DNA of 64,000 nucleotides from JAFGTP01 sp964498725 (lineage in GTDB: Bacteria > Fidelibacterota > UBA2242 > JAFGTP01): assembly GCA_964498725.1 (NCBI GenBank), contig CAZCHS010000005.1, positions 1 to 64,000 of the forward strand. The letters run 5' to 3'. The notes beneath the pieces were generated by a model. It saw nothing but the letters and a program-made list of their open reading frames with translations. It did not search any database and was not told the origin of the DNA. The first letter of the stretch is position 1; every line of letters starts with the position of its first letter. Positions 43,625 to 53,490 of this stretch are shown here, one piece after another. The position numbers and the translations under genes were made by a program.

Positions 43625-43902
43625 AATAGCCTCCTTTTATTTGTTAAAAATTACTAATTTGTTCAACCACAAATTTATTAAGACAATACTGGTTTGTCAA
43701 TTGATTACCAAGTATTTCAATAATAGTTTACACTTTTTTGCATAACCACAAATTTAAAGAAATTTAGCGAATATCACATGGATTTTTCCAATTATTATGA
43801 ATTCAATTGCATTAATTATTACACATCTGTATATTTTAAAAAATATTTGAGCAACCATAACTACTTAATTAGATGGCATTTTAAATTTTATAAAGGGATA
43901 AC

Positions 43903-45056
43903 ATGAAAAAAGTATCAGTCTTAATAAACCTAACTTTTTTATTAAGTCTTTTGATTAATCCACTTTCGGCGCAAATAATTATGTATGTTCCTCAAGGATG
44001 TGTAATTGATAATTTAACCGGGCGTGGTATTGTTGGTGCAACTGAGGTGTCTGTATCGAATTTGAATGCAGGAATCCGGCTGCTATAGGCGCACTAAAAG
44101 GATTTAATGCCGGATTTTCGTATCAATATAATACTCCTATCAAAAATGCATGGTTTGCTGATGTGGATTATTACAGAGCGAATTACTGGCCGCAATCTGC
44201 AGGAGTTTCTGTCTGTACCAAAAATTTCACTTTAGGAATAGGGACCAGTCAAAAATATAGTTTGACCAGAGATCATGGAACCATAACATCTGTTATTGTC
44301 GCTGATAATGAACAGGGATATATTGAGTCCGATCCTTTTGAAGCCAAAACAACAGAAACTCTTTTGAAGAATTCCTTTATTATTTCTTATAGCCTGGAAC
44401 AGTTTTTATCAGAAAATCACCAGCTAAGTATTGGTGTCTCCCTCAATCACTTTCGATATTATTATGCCAATCTTGCAGATCGTGAAATAATTGATAATCT
44501 TGAGGTTGATATTCAAGATAATCAATTGTCTGCAGGGATTGATTACAAGTATACAATAAAAAATAATCAATCAATAAATATTGGTTTGACCTATGAATCG
44601 GAACTCAATTTTTTAAAAAAGGAAGAGAAAAACTATTCACATCGCTTTTATAAAATCAATATCCCTCAAATTGTAAATGCAGGTCTATCTATTAACTTTC
44701 AAAATAATTTCCAAATCAGAAGCAATGTCGCTTATCTTTTTTGGGAAACTCTTGATGAAAATGTCTATGATATAAAAAATCAGATGAAAGCAAGTTTTAC
44801 TATTGAAAAACAATTTTCTCCTTCTTTTTCCCTTGCTGCAGGGAATTATTTTACTGATAGGAAATTTTTAGAGGAAGAAAAATATGGTGATATAGATATT
44901 AATTTTTTTGCTCATTATATATTCTTTGGTAGTAGCATAAATTATAAAAGTTATAATTTCGACTTCGTTATTGCTGACAGTCATCTGTTGTCTGATGACA
45001 ATCGAAAACAAACCATTTTTAAAATCGGCTTGGGCTACCATTGGAACCGTAACTAA
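43903..45056 (+). pseudogene. PorV-like outer-membrane protein gene with a one-base frameshift
   Basis: The first part (43903-44088) gives a signal peptide (LINLTFLLSLLINPLSAQ) and ends prematurely after ATEVSVSNLNAG. The second frame continues NPAAIGALKGFNAGFSYQYN and runs to 45056. Read together they give the PorV/UPF0164-type opening (ATEVSVSNLNAG, NPAA) and a beta-rich barrel of about 380 residues. One base, probably an A in ggaaatcc near 44070-44073, appears missing. It is either a real inactivation or a sequencing error. A terminator follows. The gene is more AT-rich than its neighbours. Confidence 0.78.
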
Positions 45057-45089
45057 AAAAAGGTTGCCTGTCAGACAGACAACCTTTTC
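45055..45089. terminator. Intrinsic terminator after the PorV-like gene
   Basis: Stem aaaaggttg/caacctttt with an inner ctgtc/gacag pairing, starting in the stop codon of the frameshifted gene and followed by a short T-run. A-rich on the other side, so it might also act on minus-strand transcripts. Confidence 0.75.
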
Positions 45090-45106
45090 GAGGTTCAGAT
45101 ATTTGT

Positions 45107-45133
45107 ACAAAATAAAATCCCGCCAGAAGCGGG
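45107..45133 (-). terminator. Intrinsic terminator for tRNA-Lys
   Basis: On the minus strand, tcccgc-ttctg-gcggga is followed by TTTTATTTTG, about 25 bases after the tRNA 3' end. A classical small tRNA terminator. Confidence 0.75.
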
Positions 45134-45157
45134 ACATCTATGTTTAGCCAATGATTG

Positions 45158-45230
45158 TGAGTGCAGTAGGAATCGAACCTACGACCCACGCCTTAAAAGG
45201 GCGTTGCTCTACCAATTGAGCTATGCACTC
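45158..45230 (-). tRNA. tRNA-Lys (anticodon UUU)
   Basis: Reading the minus strand gives a full cloverleaf: acceptor GAGTGCA/TGCACTC, D-arm GCTC...GAGC, anticodon arm ACGCC-CTTTTAA-GGCGT with anticodon UUU, five-base variable loop and T-arm GTAGG-TTCGATT-CCTAC. With the discriminator A it is 73 bases long. CCA is not encoded and must be added after transcription. Confidence 0.97.
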
Positions 45231-45454
45231 ATTTACTTGATCGTCTTCATCATTTTGAAAGCAGGCTATTTTATTAAATTTCTAATTTTAATGCAAGGAA
45301 AATTTTTACTTACTTAATTTTTCTCTTTTTAAAACCACTTATCCTGCTGAATTATCACGTTTTTATATTTTCAATTTTCAAATATTCCTTAATTTTAGTT
45401 AATAAAATATTTATTTTATACGGAATATTAATCAGTGAAAGAAAGGGATTTGAA

Positions 45455-46264
45455 ATGGTAAAACGTCTTACGACACCCTGGCGCAAACTTTCCATTGCTA
45501 TTTATGGCGCACCCAGCGAAGGCAAAGTTTACGGCACTTATGAAGTCGATGTAACTGATATGATGAAATATATAAATCAGAAGCGGGACGAGGGAATCCG
45601 GATTACAGTCACCCATTTTATTGTCAAAGCCGTTGGGCAGGCCCTCTTTCAGTATGCCCCGGAAGTCAATTGTTATGTGCGGCGGGGAAAGATCATTTAT
45701 CGTGACCACGCCAATGTCTTTATGAGTATTTTGAAAAAAGGGGGAAGCGGGCAGACCGGCATGATCATTCCCGAAGTGGAAAACAAAACCGTCACAGAAA
45801 TTTCAGAGTATGTTCGCAACCGAATTCAAGCCAAGCGGGAAGGCGAGGAAAAGGGACTCTATTCTATGACCAAAATTATCGCGCGTGTACCATGGCCCTT
45901 TCGCAAACTGGTTCTTAAACTGTTTACCTGGTGGATTTTTGATATGGAATTCCCTGTGCCGGGCATGAAAAAGCAGCGGTCCCCTTTTGGCAGCATCATG
46001 CTGACCAATATTGGCACCCTGGGATTAAAAACCGGTATGGTGGCCCTTTTCCCAATCGGAAAACTTCCCGGAGTCATCGCAATGGGAAAAATAGAAGAAA
46101 AACCGGTGGTCATCGATGGCGAAATTACGATTCGTTCCATACTGCCATTAACAGGAACTTTTGACCATCGTATGGTGGATGGCGCGCAAATCGGAAAATT
46201 AGGCCGGGGAATTCAGAAAGTGCTACGGCATCCGGAAAAACTCGACCAGAAAGAGGCTGAATGA
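45455..46264 (+). CDS. Stand-alone E2-like (2-oxoacid dehydrogenase type) acyltransferase domain protein
   Basis: A 269-residue protein with the catalytic fold of dihydrolipoamide acyltransferases and chloramphenicol acetyltransferase, including the FDHRMVDGAQ active-site motif (His and Asp present) and the GSIMLTNIGTLG block. It has no lipoyl or subunit-binding domain, so it is not a normal E2. A hydrophobic insertion near residues 148-170 (PWPFRKLVLKLFTWW) may attach it to membrane. Its stop overlaps the Wzi-like gene by 4 bases, and glycosyltransferases follow, so it may acylate a surface glycan. The acyl donor and acceptor are unknown. Confidence 0.8.
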   Translation: MVKRLTTPWRKLSIAIYGAPSEGKVYGTYEVDVTDMMKYINQKRDEGIRITVTHFIVKAVGQALFQYAPEVNCYVRRGKIIYRDHANVFMSILKKGGSGQTGMIIPEVENKTVTEISEYVRNRIQAKREGEEKGLYSMTKIIARVPWPFRKLVLKLFTWWIFDMEFPVPGMKKQRSPFGSIMLTNIGTLGLKTGMVALFPIGKLPGVIAMGKIEEKPVVIDGEITIRSILPLTGTFDHRMVDGAQIGKLGRGIQKVLRHPEKLDQKEAE

Positions 46265-47916
46265 AAAAAATAGTTTTGTTACTGTTCATTGCGGCAGGTC
46301 TTTTCGCTGCTGAAATTCCGGTGAATATCAATGATGATGTCTATGGTTTTCTGCAACGAATGGAAAATAAGGGTGTGATTAATCTGAACGCCGCTGTTTT
46401 TCCTTACACCAGAAACAAGGTGGCTCACTTGTTGGATAAAATTGATTTTTCCCGGTCATTGCTGTCACAAACAGAGAGTGAGATTCTTGATGAGCATTTG
46501 GCGGACTATCGAATGGAATTACGCTCACACCGGCATGCCAGTTTGGAAAAGGAAGATAACGGGTTGTTGGCACCGGTTTTTTCTGAAGATGGCACCGCCC
46601 GGATCGCTTCCAATATTTTTAGCCGCAGAAATGAGGCCGAAGCCGCCCATCTGCTGACTTTCGAACAGGGAAATGTTTTTCTCTGGGGAGACATTGGTTT
46701 GCGGATTGAACAGCAATGGAAAAATTCCCATTCCCGGTTATTGCTTTCTGACCGCTATGTATTACAAGGCGGATTAAGTGATAATCTCTTTTTTCATGCG
46801 GATTTTTTCCGGTATCAGCGGGAAAACAATCCAAACTTCAATGAACTGACAAAAGAGGAAATCGGCAACTGGTCCATGCAACAGCCGGGTGGCAGTTTTA
46901 CTTTTGATAATGTTTATTCCTCACTGGTCTATCATAAGGACAACCTCAATATTGGCCTCTATCATCAGCCGTTGCGCTGGGGAACCAGTGAGCGCAACAG
47001 CCTGATTTTATCGGCTTATGCCTCACCTTTTTCCTACCTTGGATTTGATTATCAATACAAAGCCCTGCAATTTTCCTTTTTCCACGGCGCGCTTCTTAAT
47101 GACAGCACAAAGATCAAAAAGGCTGATTTTGCGACCCGTAACCGTGAAAAATACATTGCCGGCCACCGGATCGATCTGGCTTTATTCGATGGCGCCGCAA
47201 GAATCGGCCTGAGCGAAATGATCATTTACGGCGATCGAAATATCGAGCCGGGATATTTGATACCGGTGAATTTTTTCTGGTCAATCGAACATTCCCTGAT
47301 GGACCGTGATAATTCTCTGCTGGCCCTGGATTTTCAGACCAATATTATTCCCAATGGGACAATTTACGGAACCCTTTTTATCGATGAGTTGCGGTTCGAT
47401 GAATTATTTGACCAGTGGTGGGCCAATAAGCACGGTTTGCAACTGGGCATTCGGTACTCTCACCATATCTTTGGCAAGCCCACGAACTGGACAGGAGAGG
47501 CTTCATTTATTCGTCCCTGGACTTACTCCCATAAATTTTTTATAAACAATTACACCAATAATGGTATTTCTCTGGGGTTTCCCTATGCCGGAAACTCCCA
47601 ATTGTATGAAATTACCAACCGGACTTTTATTAACCGGCGCACAAAACTCTCCCTGGTTTACACTCACCTGAAACACGGATATGATGAAGATGATCAATAT
47701 TACGGCGGTGATCCCACCATTAGCTACGAACGGCGCAATGAAATCTATGACAATGCCACCGAATGGCTGATGGGCGACCTTCGCACCACGGAATTACTCA
47801 CACTGAATTTGCGGTATGAATTTTACAATGATGCCTATCTGAAACTGGAGATGATCAAACATCTGAGTGGCGAGCAGAATTTATTTATCAATACCGCACT
47901 TAACCTGGATTTTTGA
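46261..47916 (+). CDS. Wzi-like outer-membrane beta-barrel (capsule assembly family)
   Basis: A 551-residue protein with a signal peptide (KKIVLLLFIAAGLFAAE), an N-terminal helical region (residues 25-80) and a long beta-rich barrel with RWGTSERN and RYSHHIFGKPTNW segments, as in the capsule-assembly Wzi family. Wzi helps anchor polysaccharide at the cell surface in Escherichia coli; in other phyla the family is broader. It lies between an acyltransferase and a glycosyltransferase, overlapping both by 4 bases, which supports a role in surface glycan. Confidence 0.75.
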   Translation: MKKIVLLLFIAAGLFAAEIPVNINDDVYGFLQRMENKGVINLNAAVFPYTRNKVAHLLDKIDFSRSLLSQTESEILDEHLADYRMELRSHRHASLEKEDNGLLAPVFSEDGTARIASNIFSRRNEAEAAHLLTFEQGNVFLWGDIGLRIEQQWKNSHSRLLLSDRYVLQGGLSDNLFFHADFFRYQRENNPNFNELTKEEIGNWSMQQPGGSFTFDNVYSSLVYHKDNLNIGLYHQPLRWGTSERNSLILSAYASPFSYLGFDYQYKALQFSFFHGALLNDSTKIKKADFATRNREKYIAGHRIDLALFDGAARIGLSEMIIYGDRNIEPGYLIPVNFFWSIEHSLMDRDNSLLALDFQTNIIPNGTIYGTLFIDELRFDELFDQWWANKHGLQLGIRYSHHIFGKPTNWTGEASFIRPWTYSHKFFINNYTNNGISLGFPYAGNSQLYEITNRTFINRRTKLSLVYTHLKHGYDEDDQYYGGDPTISYERRNEIYDNATEWLMGDLRTTELLTLNLRYEFYNDAYLKLEMIKHLSGEQNLFINTALNLDF

Positions 47917-48992
47917 TGTTATCTCTGATTGTTGCATTCGGATATTTCCTGATATTTTTCGTAATGGTTTACGGTCTGGCGCGTACATCTAAAATTTCCC
48001 CGGCGGAAAATCGCCAAACCGCTTCCATTATTATTTGCGGTCGTAATGAGGCGAACCGGATCACGCCGCTGCTGGAGAGCCTTGCCAAAATCAATTATCC
48101 TGACAATCAATATGAAATTTTATTGGTCAATGATGATTCTACTGATAATACCGGCGCATTGATGCGAGCCTTTTGTGATCAAAAGGATAACCGCCATTAC
48201 CTTGTTCACAAAAAAACCGGGCAAAGTTACAAAGGTAAAAAGGGCGCCCTGAATTTTGGTATTCAACAAGCGAAGTACGATATAATTCTGGCTACTGACG
48301 CGGACTGTATTGTACAGGCCAACTGGGTGCGATCCATGTTGGGATATTTTGATGAAAATACTGCTCTGGTGCAGGGCTATTCACCGGTCAAAAAGCGTTC
48401 GGATTTTTTGTCGGTCTATCAACAATTTGACACGCTGGCAGAGGGTGTGACAGCAGCCGCCTCTATGTATTTCAACAATCCCACTCATGCCAATGCCCGC
48501 AATTTCGCCTTTCGCAAGTCGGTTTACAATGAGGTGGGCGGGTTCAGCCGGATCAGCCATGTGGATACCGGCGACGATTTTTACCTGGCTAAATTGATCA
48601 AAACAGAAACGGAATATGACTTTCGCTACAATCCCGAACCATCGGCTTTTGTGTTTACTGAAGAGGTATCAAACCTGAAAACCTATTGGCATCAGCAATT
48701 GCGCCGCAATTCCAAAGGCTTTGACCTGGGATGGCAATTTTTACTATTAGGCGGTTGGCTGCTGCTATTTCACCTGCTATTGATCAGCCTGCTGATTGCC
48801 GGACAATGGTCATTATTCGGCCTGCTGTTAGGAGGAAAATTTATTGCGGAATTCATCCCGGTATTGATTGGAGCAATTAAATTCAAAGAATTCCGGGTAC
48901 TGCCCTTTTTTCCGGTTCTTTGGCTACTCTATCCGTTGTTTTATTTTTCTTCTCAAATATTGGGTAGTTTCAAGTTCTACCGCTGGAAATAA
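47913..48992 (+). CDS. Membrane glycosyltransferase, family 2
   Basis: A 359-residue GT2 protein with one N-terminal transmembrane helix, a GT-A domain (ASIIICGRNEA, LVNDDSTDNT, DxD in ATDADC, a QLRRNSKG block as in processive synthases) and three or so C-terminal hydrophobic segments. This layout fits an inner-membrane synthase or lipid-linked glycosyltransferase making an exopolysaccharide. Translationally coupled to the Wzi-like gene. The sugar donor is unknown. Confidence 0.88.
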   Translation: MMLSLIVAFGYFLIFFVMVYGLARTSKISPAENRQTASIIICGRNEANRITPLLESLAKINYPDNQYEILLVNDDSTDNTGALMRAFCDQKDNRHYLVHKKTGQSYKGKKGALNFGIQQAKYDIILATDADCIVQANWVRSMLGYFDENTALVQGYSPVKKRSDFLSVYQQFDTLAEGVTAAASMYFNNPTHANARNFAFRKSVYNEVGGFSRISHVDTGDDFYLAKLIKTETEYDFRYNPEPSAFVFTEEVSNLKTYWHQQLRRNSKGFDLGWQFLLLGGWLLLFHLLLISLLIAGQWSLFGLLLGGKFIAEFIPVLIGAIKFKEFRVLPFFPVLWLLYPLFYFSSQILGSFKFYRWK

Positions 48993-49069
48993 AATTTTTA
49001 TTATTTGGAAAATGGTGAAAGCGAAATTTTATCCTGTTTATTTTAATCACTAAGAATTAGATTTCCGAT

Positions 49070-50161
49070 ATGAGTAAAATTTTTAAAAAGATCACTTTTG
49101 TGCTGCCAGGAATGACCACTGTTCCCATGGGTGGTGTAAAAATTGTCAACCGTCTGGCCGCCTTAATCGCCCGGCAGCCATACCGGGTCACCCTGGTGTA
49201 TCCAATCAATCTGGAACTGGGCCTGGTGCATAAAGTGAAAGCCCTGATCAAATCCCGCCTGGACAAAAAACATAAGGTTCCCGGCGACCTTTATTATCAA
49301 CCAGATCCTGAGGTAGACGCGCTTGTGGTTCGTGAAGTGTCGGAAAAATATATTCCTGAAGCCGATGCCATTATTGCCATTGGCTGGCAAACCGCCAATG
49401 CCGTGGATAAGCTTCCGGCAAGCGCTGGTGAAAAATTTTATTTTTTACAAAGTTATGAATCCTATTTCTCTAATCCCAACAAGGTTTTGGAGACCTATAA
49501 TCTGAAACTACAGAAAATCGCATTGTCAAAATGGATTCTCGATGAAATGATCAAATTGGGACAAAATTCCCTCGGGCCCATCGGTAACAGTATCAATCCC
49601 GATGAATTCTACCGGGATGAGGCCATTGAAAAGTCCAATGATCTTCTCATGCTCTATCATCCTGCTAAAATTAAAAATGCCAAATTTGGCCTGGCTGTGC
49701 TCGAGAAACTTAAAAAACAGCATCCCAAGCTGAAAGCGACGATTTTTTCCGCCCGCGCGCCAATCCATAAAATTCCGCCGTGGATCCACCAGGTCATTCG
49801 CCCTGATATTGAAGAACTTCGCAACCTATACAATCAATCGAAAATTTTTCTGAGTACCAGCAAATGGGAAGGCTGGGGACTGCCGCCCATGGAAGCCATG
49901 GCCTGTGGCTGCGCTGTTGTAGCGGTGAAAAACAAAGGAGTGCAGGAATTCATGAAAAATAATGAAAATGGCTTTTTAATTCCTCACAGGGATAAACGGA
50001 GCGCCATAGAAAAAATTACTAAACTCCTTAAAAATACAGACCTGAGAGAAAAATTTATTGAGGAGGGATACAAAACCGTTGCAAATTATTCCGAAACAGA
50101 AGTCGTCTCAAAGTTTTTGAAATGTATAAATCACAAAGGACAAAATGTTCCCAAGAGTTAG
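49070..50161 (+). CDS. GT4-type glycosyltransferase
   Basis: A 363-residue GT-B glycosyltransferase. The N-terminus opens KITFVLPGMTTVPMGGVKIV and the C-terminal donor domain has STSKWEGWGLPPMEAMACGC, the EX7E-type motif of retaining GT4 enzymes. It is soluble or peripheral. It overlaps the next GT2 gene by 17 bases, so the two act together, probably in the same surface-glycan pathway as the upstream genes 77 bases away. Confidence 0.88.
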   Translation: MSKIFKKITFVLPGMTTVPMGGVKIVNRLAALIARQPYRVTLVYPINLELGLVHKVKALIKSRLDKKHKVPGDLYYQPDPEVDALVVREVSEKYIPEADAIIAIGWQTANAVDKLPASAGEKFYFLQSYESYFSNPNKVLETYNLKLQKIALSKWILDEMIKLGQNSLGPIGNSINPDEFYRDEAIEKSNDLLMLYHPAKIKNAKFGLAVLEKLKKQHPKLKATIFSARAPIHKIPPWIHQVIRPDIEELRNLYNQSKIFLSTSKWEGWGLPPMEAMACGCAVVAVKNKGVQEFMKNNENGFLIPHRDKRSAIEKITKLLKNTDLREKFIEEGYKTVANYSETEVVSKFLKCINHKGQNVPKS

Positions 50162-51083
50162 TGTCATTATACCCGCTTATAATGTTGAAAATACCATCGA
50201 AAATCTACTAAACTCGCTATTCAAACAGAGTTTCTCAAGAGAAAAAACCGAGATAATTGTGGTTGATGATTGTTCCACAGACAATACCCTGGATATTCTG
50301 ACCAATCTCAAACATGAGCATAATTTCAATGTATTCTCACACGAAACCAATAAGGGATTGGCAGCCGCCAGAAATACCGGCATAAAGAATTGTTCCGGGA
50401 AAATTTTAATATTTATTGATTCCGATATGGTGGTTGGTGATCACTATATTGAAAATCATGTTAATTTTCATAATAACCGCCAGGTGGCCGGTGTTGTGGG
50501 CGGAATTATTCCCAATGAAAATTTGAAATACGACAAATATCAGCGCTATCTTTATGAAACAAAACGCGGCGCTAAAAAACATACTCCCGAAAAATCCCTG
50601 CCTTATTATGTCTTCTTATTTAATAATTCCTCCATTAAGCGGGAGGTTATCGAAAACTGTGGCATGTTTGATGAAAATATTAAAGTTTATGGCGGTGAAG
50701 ATACAGAATTCGCTTATCGTATTCATCAAAAATATCCCGTTGGATTGTTTTGTTCCTATTCACTAAATGTTGTTCATGACCACTATCGCAGTTTGAACAG
50801 CGCGCTGAATAATCTGCATGAATTCGCAAGAATCAATATTCCTTACCTGGTCAATAAACATCCGGGGATGTCACAACTTTACAAATTAAAATATGTTGAT
50901 AAAACGTTTGATAACAGCACTGTTTTCCATCGAGTTTTGGGCGGGATAGTTCGGCTGAAAACTTTTTATGGCATTAACAAACTCTTTTATCGAATGTCAC
51001 CCTATCCTGTTTCCAATTTTTTTCTCAAGGCGCTAATGGGCCACAAACTTTTCTCAGGCGCGAAAAAAGGCCTGCGGGAATGA
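50145..51083 (+). CDS. GT2 glycosyltransferase
   Basis: A 312-residue GT-A enzyme with RVSVIIPAYNVENTIENLL, VVDDCSTDNT, the DSD metal motif in IFIDSDMV and a GGEDTEFAYRIHQ acceptor block near residue 185. No transmembrane helix is clear; a basic amphipathic C-terminus may contact the membrane. Overlaps both the upstream GT4 gene (17 bases) and rsmE (4 bases). Confidence 0.9.
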   Translation: MFPRVSVIIPAYNVENTIENLLNSLFKQSFSREKTEIIVVDDCSTDNTLDILTNLKHEHNFNVFSHETNKGLAAARNTGIKNCSGKILIFIDSDMVVGDHYIENHVNFHNNRQVAGVVGGIIPNENLKYDKYQRYLYETKRGAKKHTPEKSLPYYVFLFNNSSIKREVIENCGMFDENIKVYGGEDTEFAYRIHQKYPVGLFCSYSLNVVHDHYRSLNSALNNLHEFARINIPYLVNKHPGMSQLYKLKYVDKTFDNSTVFHRVLGGIVRLKTFYGINKLFYRMSPYPVSNFFLKALMGHKLFSGAKKGLRE

Positions 51084-51796
51084 ATCTGATACTCTTTGAA
51101 AAGGAAGAAATCGGTTCAACCCTTCCCGGTTATGATCCCCGCGCCAAACATTTACGGCGTACCTTGCGGTTTCGGGAAGGTGATCAGTTCCAGGCCGGCA
51201 TAGTCAATGGAGACATTGGTATTGCAACAATTATTACCCTGAACAAATCGGAACTAATTATTGATTTTCAGGCAATCCGGGCAAAACCGACTCCCTATCC
51301 GGTAATTTTGGCAGTTGGACTGACCCGCCCGCAAATCGCCAAACATATCATGCGGGAAAGCGCCTCCATGGGAATTGAACAACTGTGGTTTTATCCCACA
51401 GAATTAGGGGAAAAGTCCTACCTGGACAGTGATTATTGGCAGCAAAAAAATTACCGGACACAATTGATCAAGGGCGCCGGCCAGGGGGCCACATCAAATC
51501 TGCCAGAGGTTAAGATTTTACCCTCACTGAAGAAGGTATTCGCGGACATGCCGGAAAATTATGAACGGATTTGCCTGGATAATGTTCGACCGGAAAATTT
51601 CCTCTCCGATTATCATATTTCCAAACAAAGGGTTGTTCTGTTACTGGGCTCCGAAAGAGGATTCACTGAAAATGAACGGGATCGGATTGAAGTCGAGAGA
51701 TTTTCCCTGGTGCAGATGGGAGAGCGGATTTTGCGCACCGATACGGCCTGCATCGCCGGTCTTACACTGGTCTTATCAAAATTGGGAAAGATGTGA
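51080..51796 (+). CDS. rsmE: 16S rRNA m3U1498 methyltransferase RsmE
   Basis: RsmE methylates N3 of U1498 in 16S rRNA using S-adenosylmethionine. The 238-residue protein has the PUA-like N-terminus (HLRRTLRFREGDQF) and SPOUT-knot motifs LLGSERGFTENE and MGERILRTDTA in the C-terminal half. It is translationally coupled by a 4-base overlap to a glycosyltransferase, with which it has no known functional link. Confidence 0.95.
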   Translation: MNLILFEKEEIGSTLPGYDPRAKHLRRTLRFREGDQFQAGIVNGDIGIATIITLNKSELIIDFQAIRAKPTPYPVILAVGLTRPQIAKHIMRESASMGIEQLWFYPTELGEKSYLDSDYWQQKNYRTQLIKGAGQGATSNLPEVKILPSLKKVFADMPENYERICLDNVRPENFLSDYHISKQRVVLLLGSERGFTENERDRIEVERFSLVQMGERILRTDTACIAGLTLVLSKLGKM

Positions 51797-51940
51797 ATCA
51801 CCAAGAAGATTTATCTTAATCAATTTTATTGGAAATTTTGACCGCCATAAACTATCAAAAGCTTCATTTTATAGATTGTTAATCAGCCATTTAGATAGTA
51901 AATTTGCCGGAATAATTTAAAATTATAAAATGGAGATAAT

Positions 51941-53020
51941 ATGCAAATCGGAATCGTCGGCTTACCCTATTCGGGGAAAAGTACAATTTTTTCTACTTTA
52001 ACCAACCATAAATCTGAGGATTTTGCCACCAAAAATAAAACAGAAATAGGAATGGTAAAAGTACCTGATCCGCGCCTTGACGCTTTGGCAGATATCTTTC
52101 AACCCAATAAAAAAACAGAAACCACTATCGAATATATCAAAGTTCCCGGCCTGGAAGCGGAAGAAGCCGCCAGCGGAAGTTTGCCGCCCCAATTCATCGG
52201 CAACCTGAAAAACGTTGACGCTATGTTGCTGATGGTAAGAAATTTTGATAATGAGATGTATCCCCACCCTTTTGAAAGAATTGATCCCGCCGAAGATATT
52301 GAATTTGTCAATTCGGAATTTTTGCTTTCTGATCTGGCAATTCTAGAAACCCGGATTGAAAAACTGGAAAAGTCCATCATGAAAATGAATAAGCCGGAAG
52401 AAAAAAAAGAACTGGAACTGCTGAATAAATGCAAAACTCATTTGGAATCAGAACAGCCCTTACGGTTAATGGAGTTCTATCCGGAAGAAGAGAAACAGCT
52501 GCGTGGTTTTCAATTTCTGAGTTTGAAACCCATAGTCTACGTTATCAATATCAATGAAAAGGATATTCCCAACAAAGAAGCCATTATCCAAAAATATGAA
52601 CCCCTGTTAACACCGAAAACCGCACTGACTGCCCTCTGCGCGGAAATTGAAAAAGAAATTTCCGAATTGGAAGCCGATGAACAGGAAATGTTCATGGAAG
52701 AACTGGGTATCAAAGAACCGGCCCTTAATAATGTCATTCGTAAATCCTATGAGTTGCTGGGGCTGATCTCGTTTTTTACCGTTGGTGAAGATGAATGTCG
52801 TTCCTGGACCGTGAAAGAAAGGGCCAAAGCCCCGGAAGCCGGCGGCCAGATTCACAGTGATATTGAGCGGGGGTTTATTCGCGCCACTGTTGTACCCTAT
52901 GAGGAATTTATGCAACACAAATCCCTGAAAGCCTGTAAAGATGCCGGCGTGCTTGGTCTTGAAGGCAAGGAATATGTGGTTAAAGATGGTGATATTATGG
53001 AATTCCGCTTCAACGTCTAA
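51941..53020 (+). CDS. ychF: Ribosome-binding ATPase YchF
   Basis: A 359-residue Obg-family P-loop protein that prefers ATP. It has Walker A GLPYSGKST near the N-terminus, a coiled-coil helical domain (about 120-170), the NINE motif in place of NKxD (the mark of YchF nucleotide choice) and a C-terminal TGS domain. It binds ribosomes and influences stress and translation. Ribosome-binding site: ggagat. It is monocistronic by spacing. Confidence 0.96.
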   Translation: MQIGIVGLPYSGKSTIFSTLTNHKSEDFATKNKTEIGMVKVPDPRLDALADIFQPNKKTETTIEYIKVPGLEAEEAASGSLPPQFIGNLKNVDAMLLMVRNFDNEMYPHPFERIDPAEDIEFVNSEFLLSDLAILETRIEKLEKSIMKMNKPEEKKELELLNKCKTHLESEQPLRLMEFYPEEEKQLRGFQFLSLKPIVYVININEKDIPNKEAIIQKYEPLLTPKTALTALCAEIEKEISELEADEQEMFMEELGIKEPALNNVIRKSYELLGLISFFTVGEDECRSWTVKERAKAPEAGGQIHSDIERGFIRATVVPYEEFMQHKSLKACKDAGVLGLEGKEYVVKDGDIMEFRFNV

Positions 53021-53094
53021 ATTTCCAAATAAGCAGACAATAAAATGGTTTTTCTAAATATCAGAGGTAATTACACCGGAGAGCCGGCTTACAA

Positions 53095-53490
53095 TCAGAC
53101 CTTGTCCAGGTTTAAATCTCCATAAATTTTAATTACATTACCGTCTCTTTCTACATCCAGTTCCCTGTCGGGAAATTCTTGCGGCAACATTTCTTCCAGT
53201 TTTTTCATCGCAATCTCGTCAACTTTTTCCTGGATTTCATCGGAGACTTTTTCCAGTGTTACGATCTTGACCTTTAATACATAGCCGCGGCCAAGCTCCG
53301 ACCCTAAACCCAATGTGAAATTTGCAGTGACATCAAAAAGACCGTCCATGGATTTACTTGAGGTTTCACCGCGTTCCGGGCGCACCGGATGCAGACTGTA
53401 TTTATTGCCAAATTTATCTTCTAATGTATCATCGATGTGATCCAGGATATTGCGCAGTTTCTTTTCCCATTTTTCCAATCTGTTTGCCAT
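53095..53490 (-). CDS. Conserved hypothetical protein, 131 aa
   Basis: A soluble acidic protein. The N-terminus is helical (NRLEKWEKKLRNILDHIDDTLEDKFG), then a predicted alpha-beta body with GLGSELGRGYVLKVKIVTLE and a helix (SDEIQEKVDEIAMKKLEEML). It ends in a strand pair RDGNVIKIYGDLNL. I do not recognise the family. The ATG at 53490 is chosen because AAAGGA lies at proper distance and the sequence upstream in frame is low in coding character. It stands alone between two plus-strand genes. Confidence 0.75.
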   Translation of the reverse strand: MANRLEKWEKKLRNILDHIDDTLEDKFGNKYSLHPVRPERGETSSKSMDGLFDVTANFTLGLGSELGRGYVLKVKIVTLEKVSDEIQEKVDEIAMKKLEEMLPQEFPDRELDVERDGNVIKIYGDLNLDKV

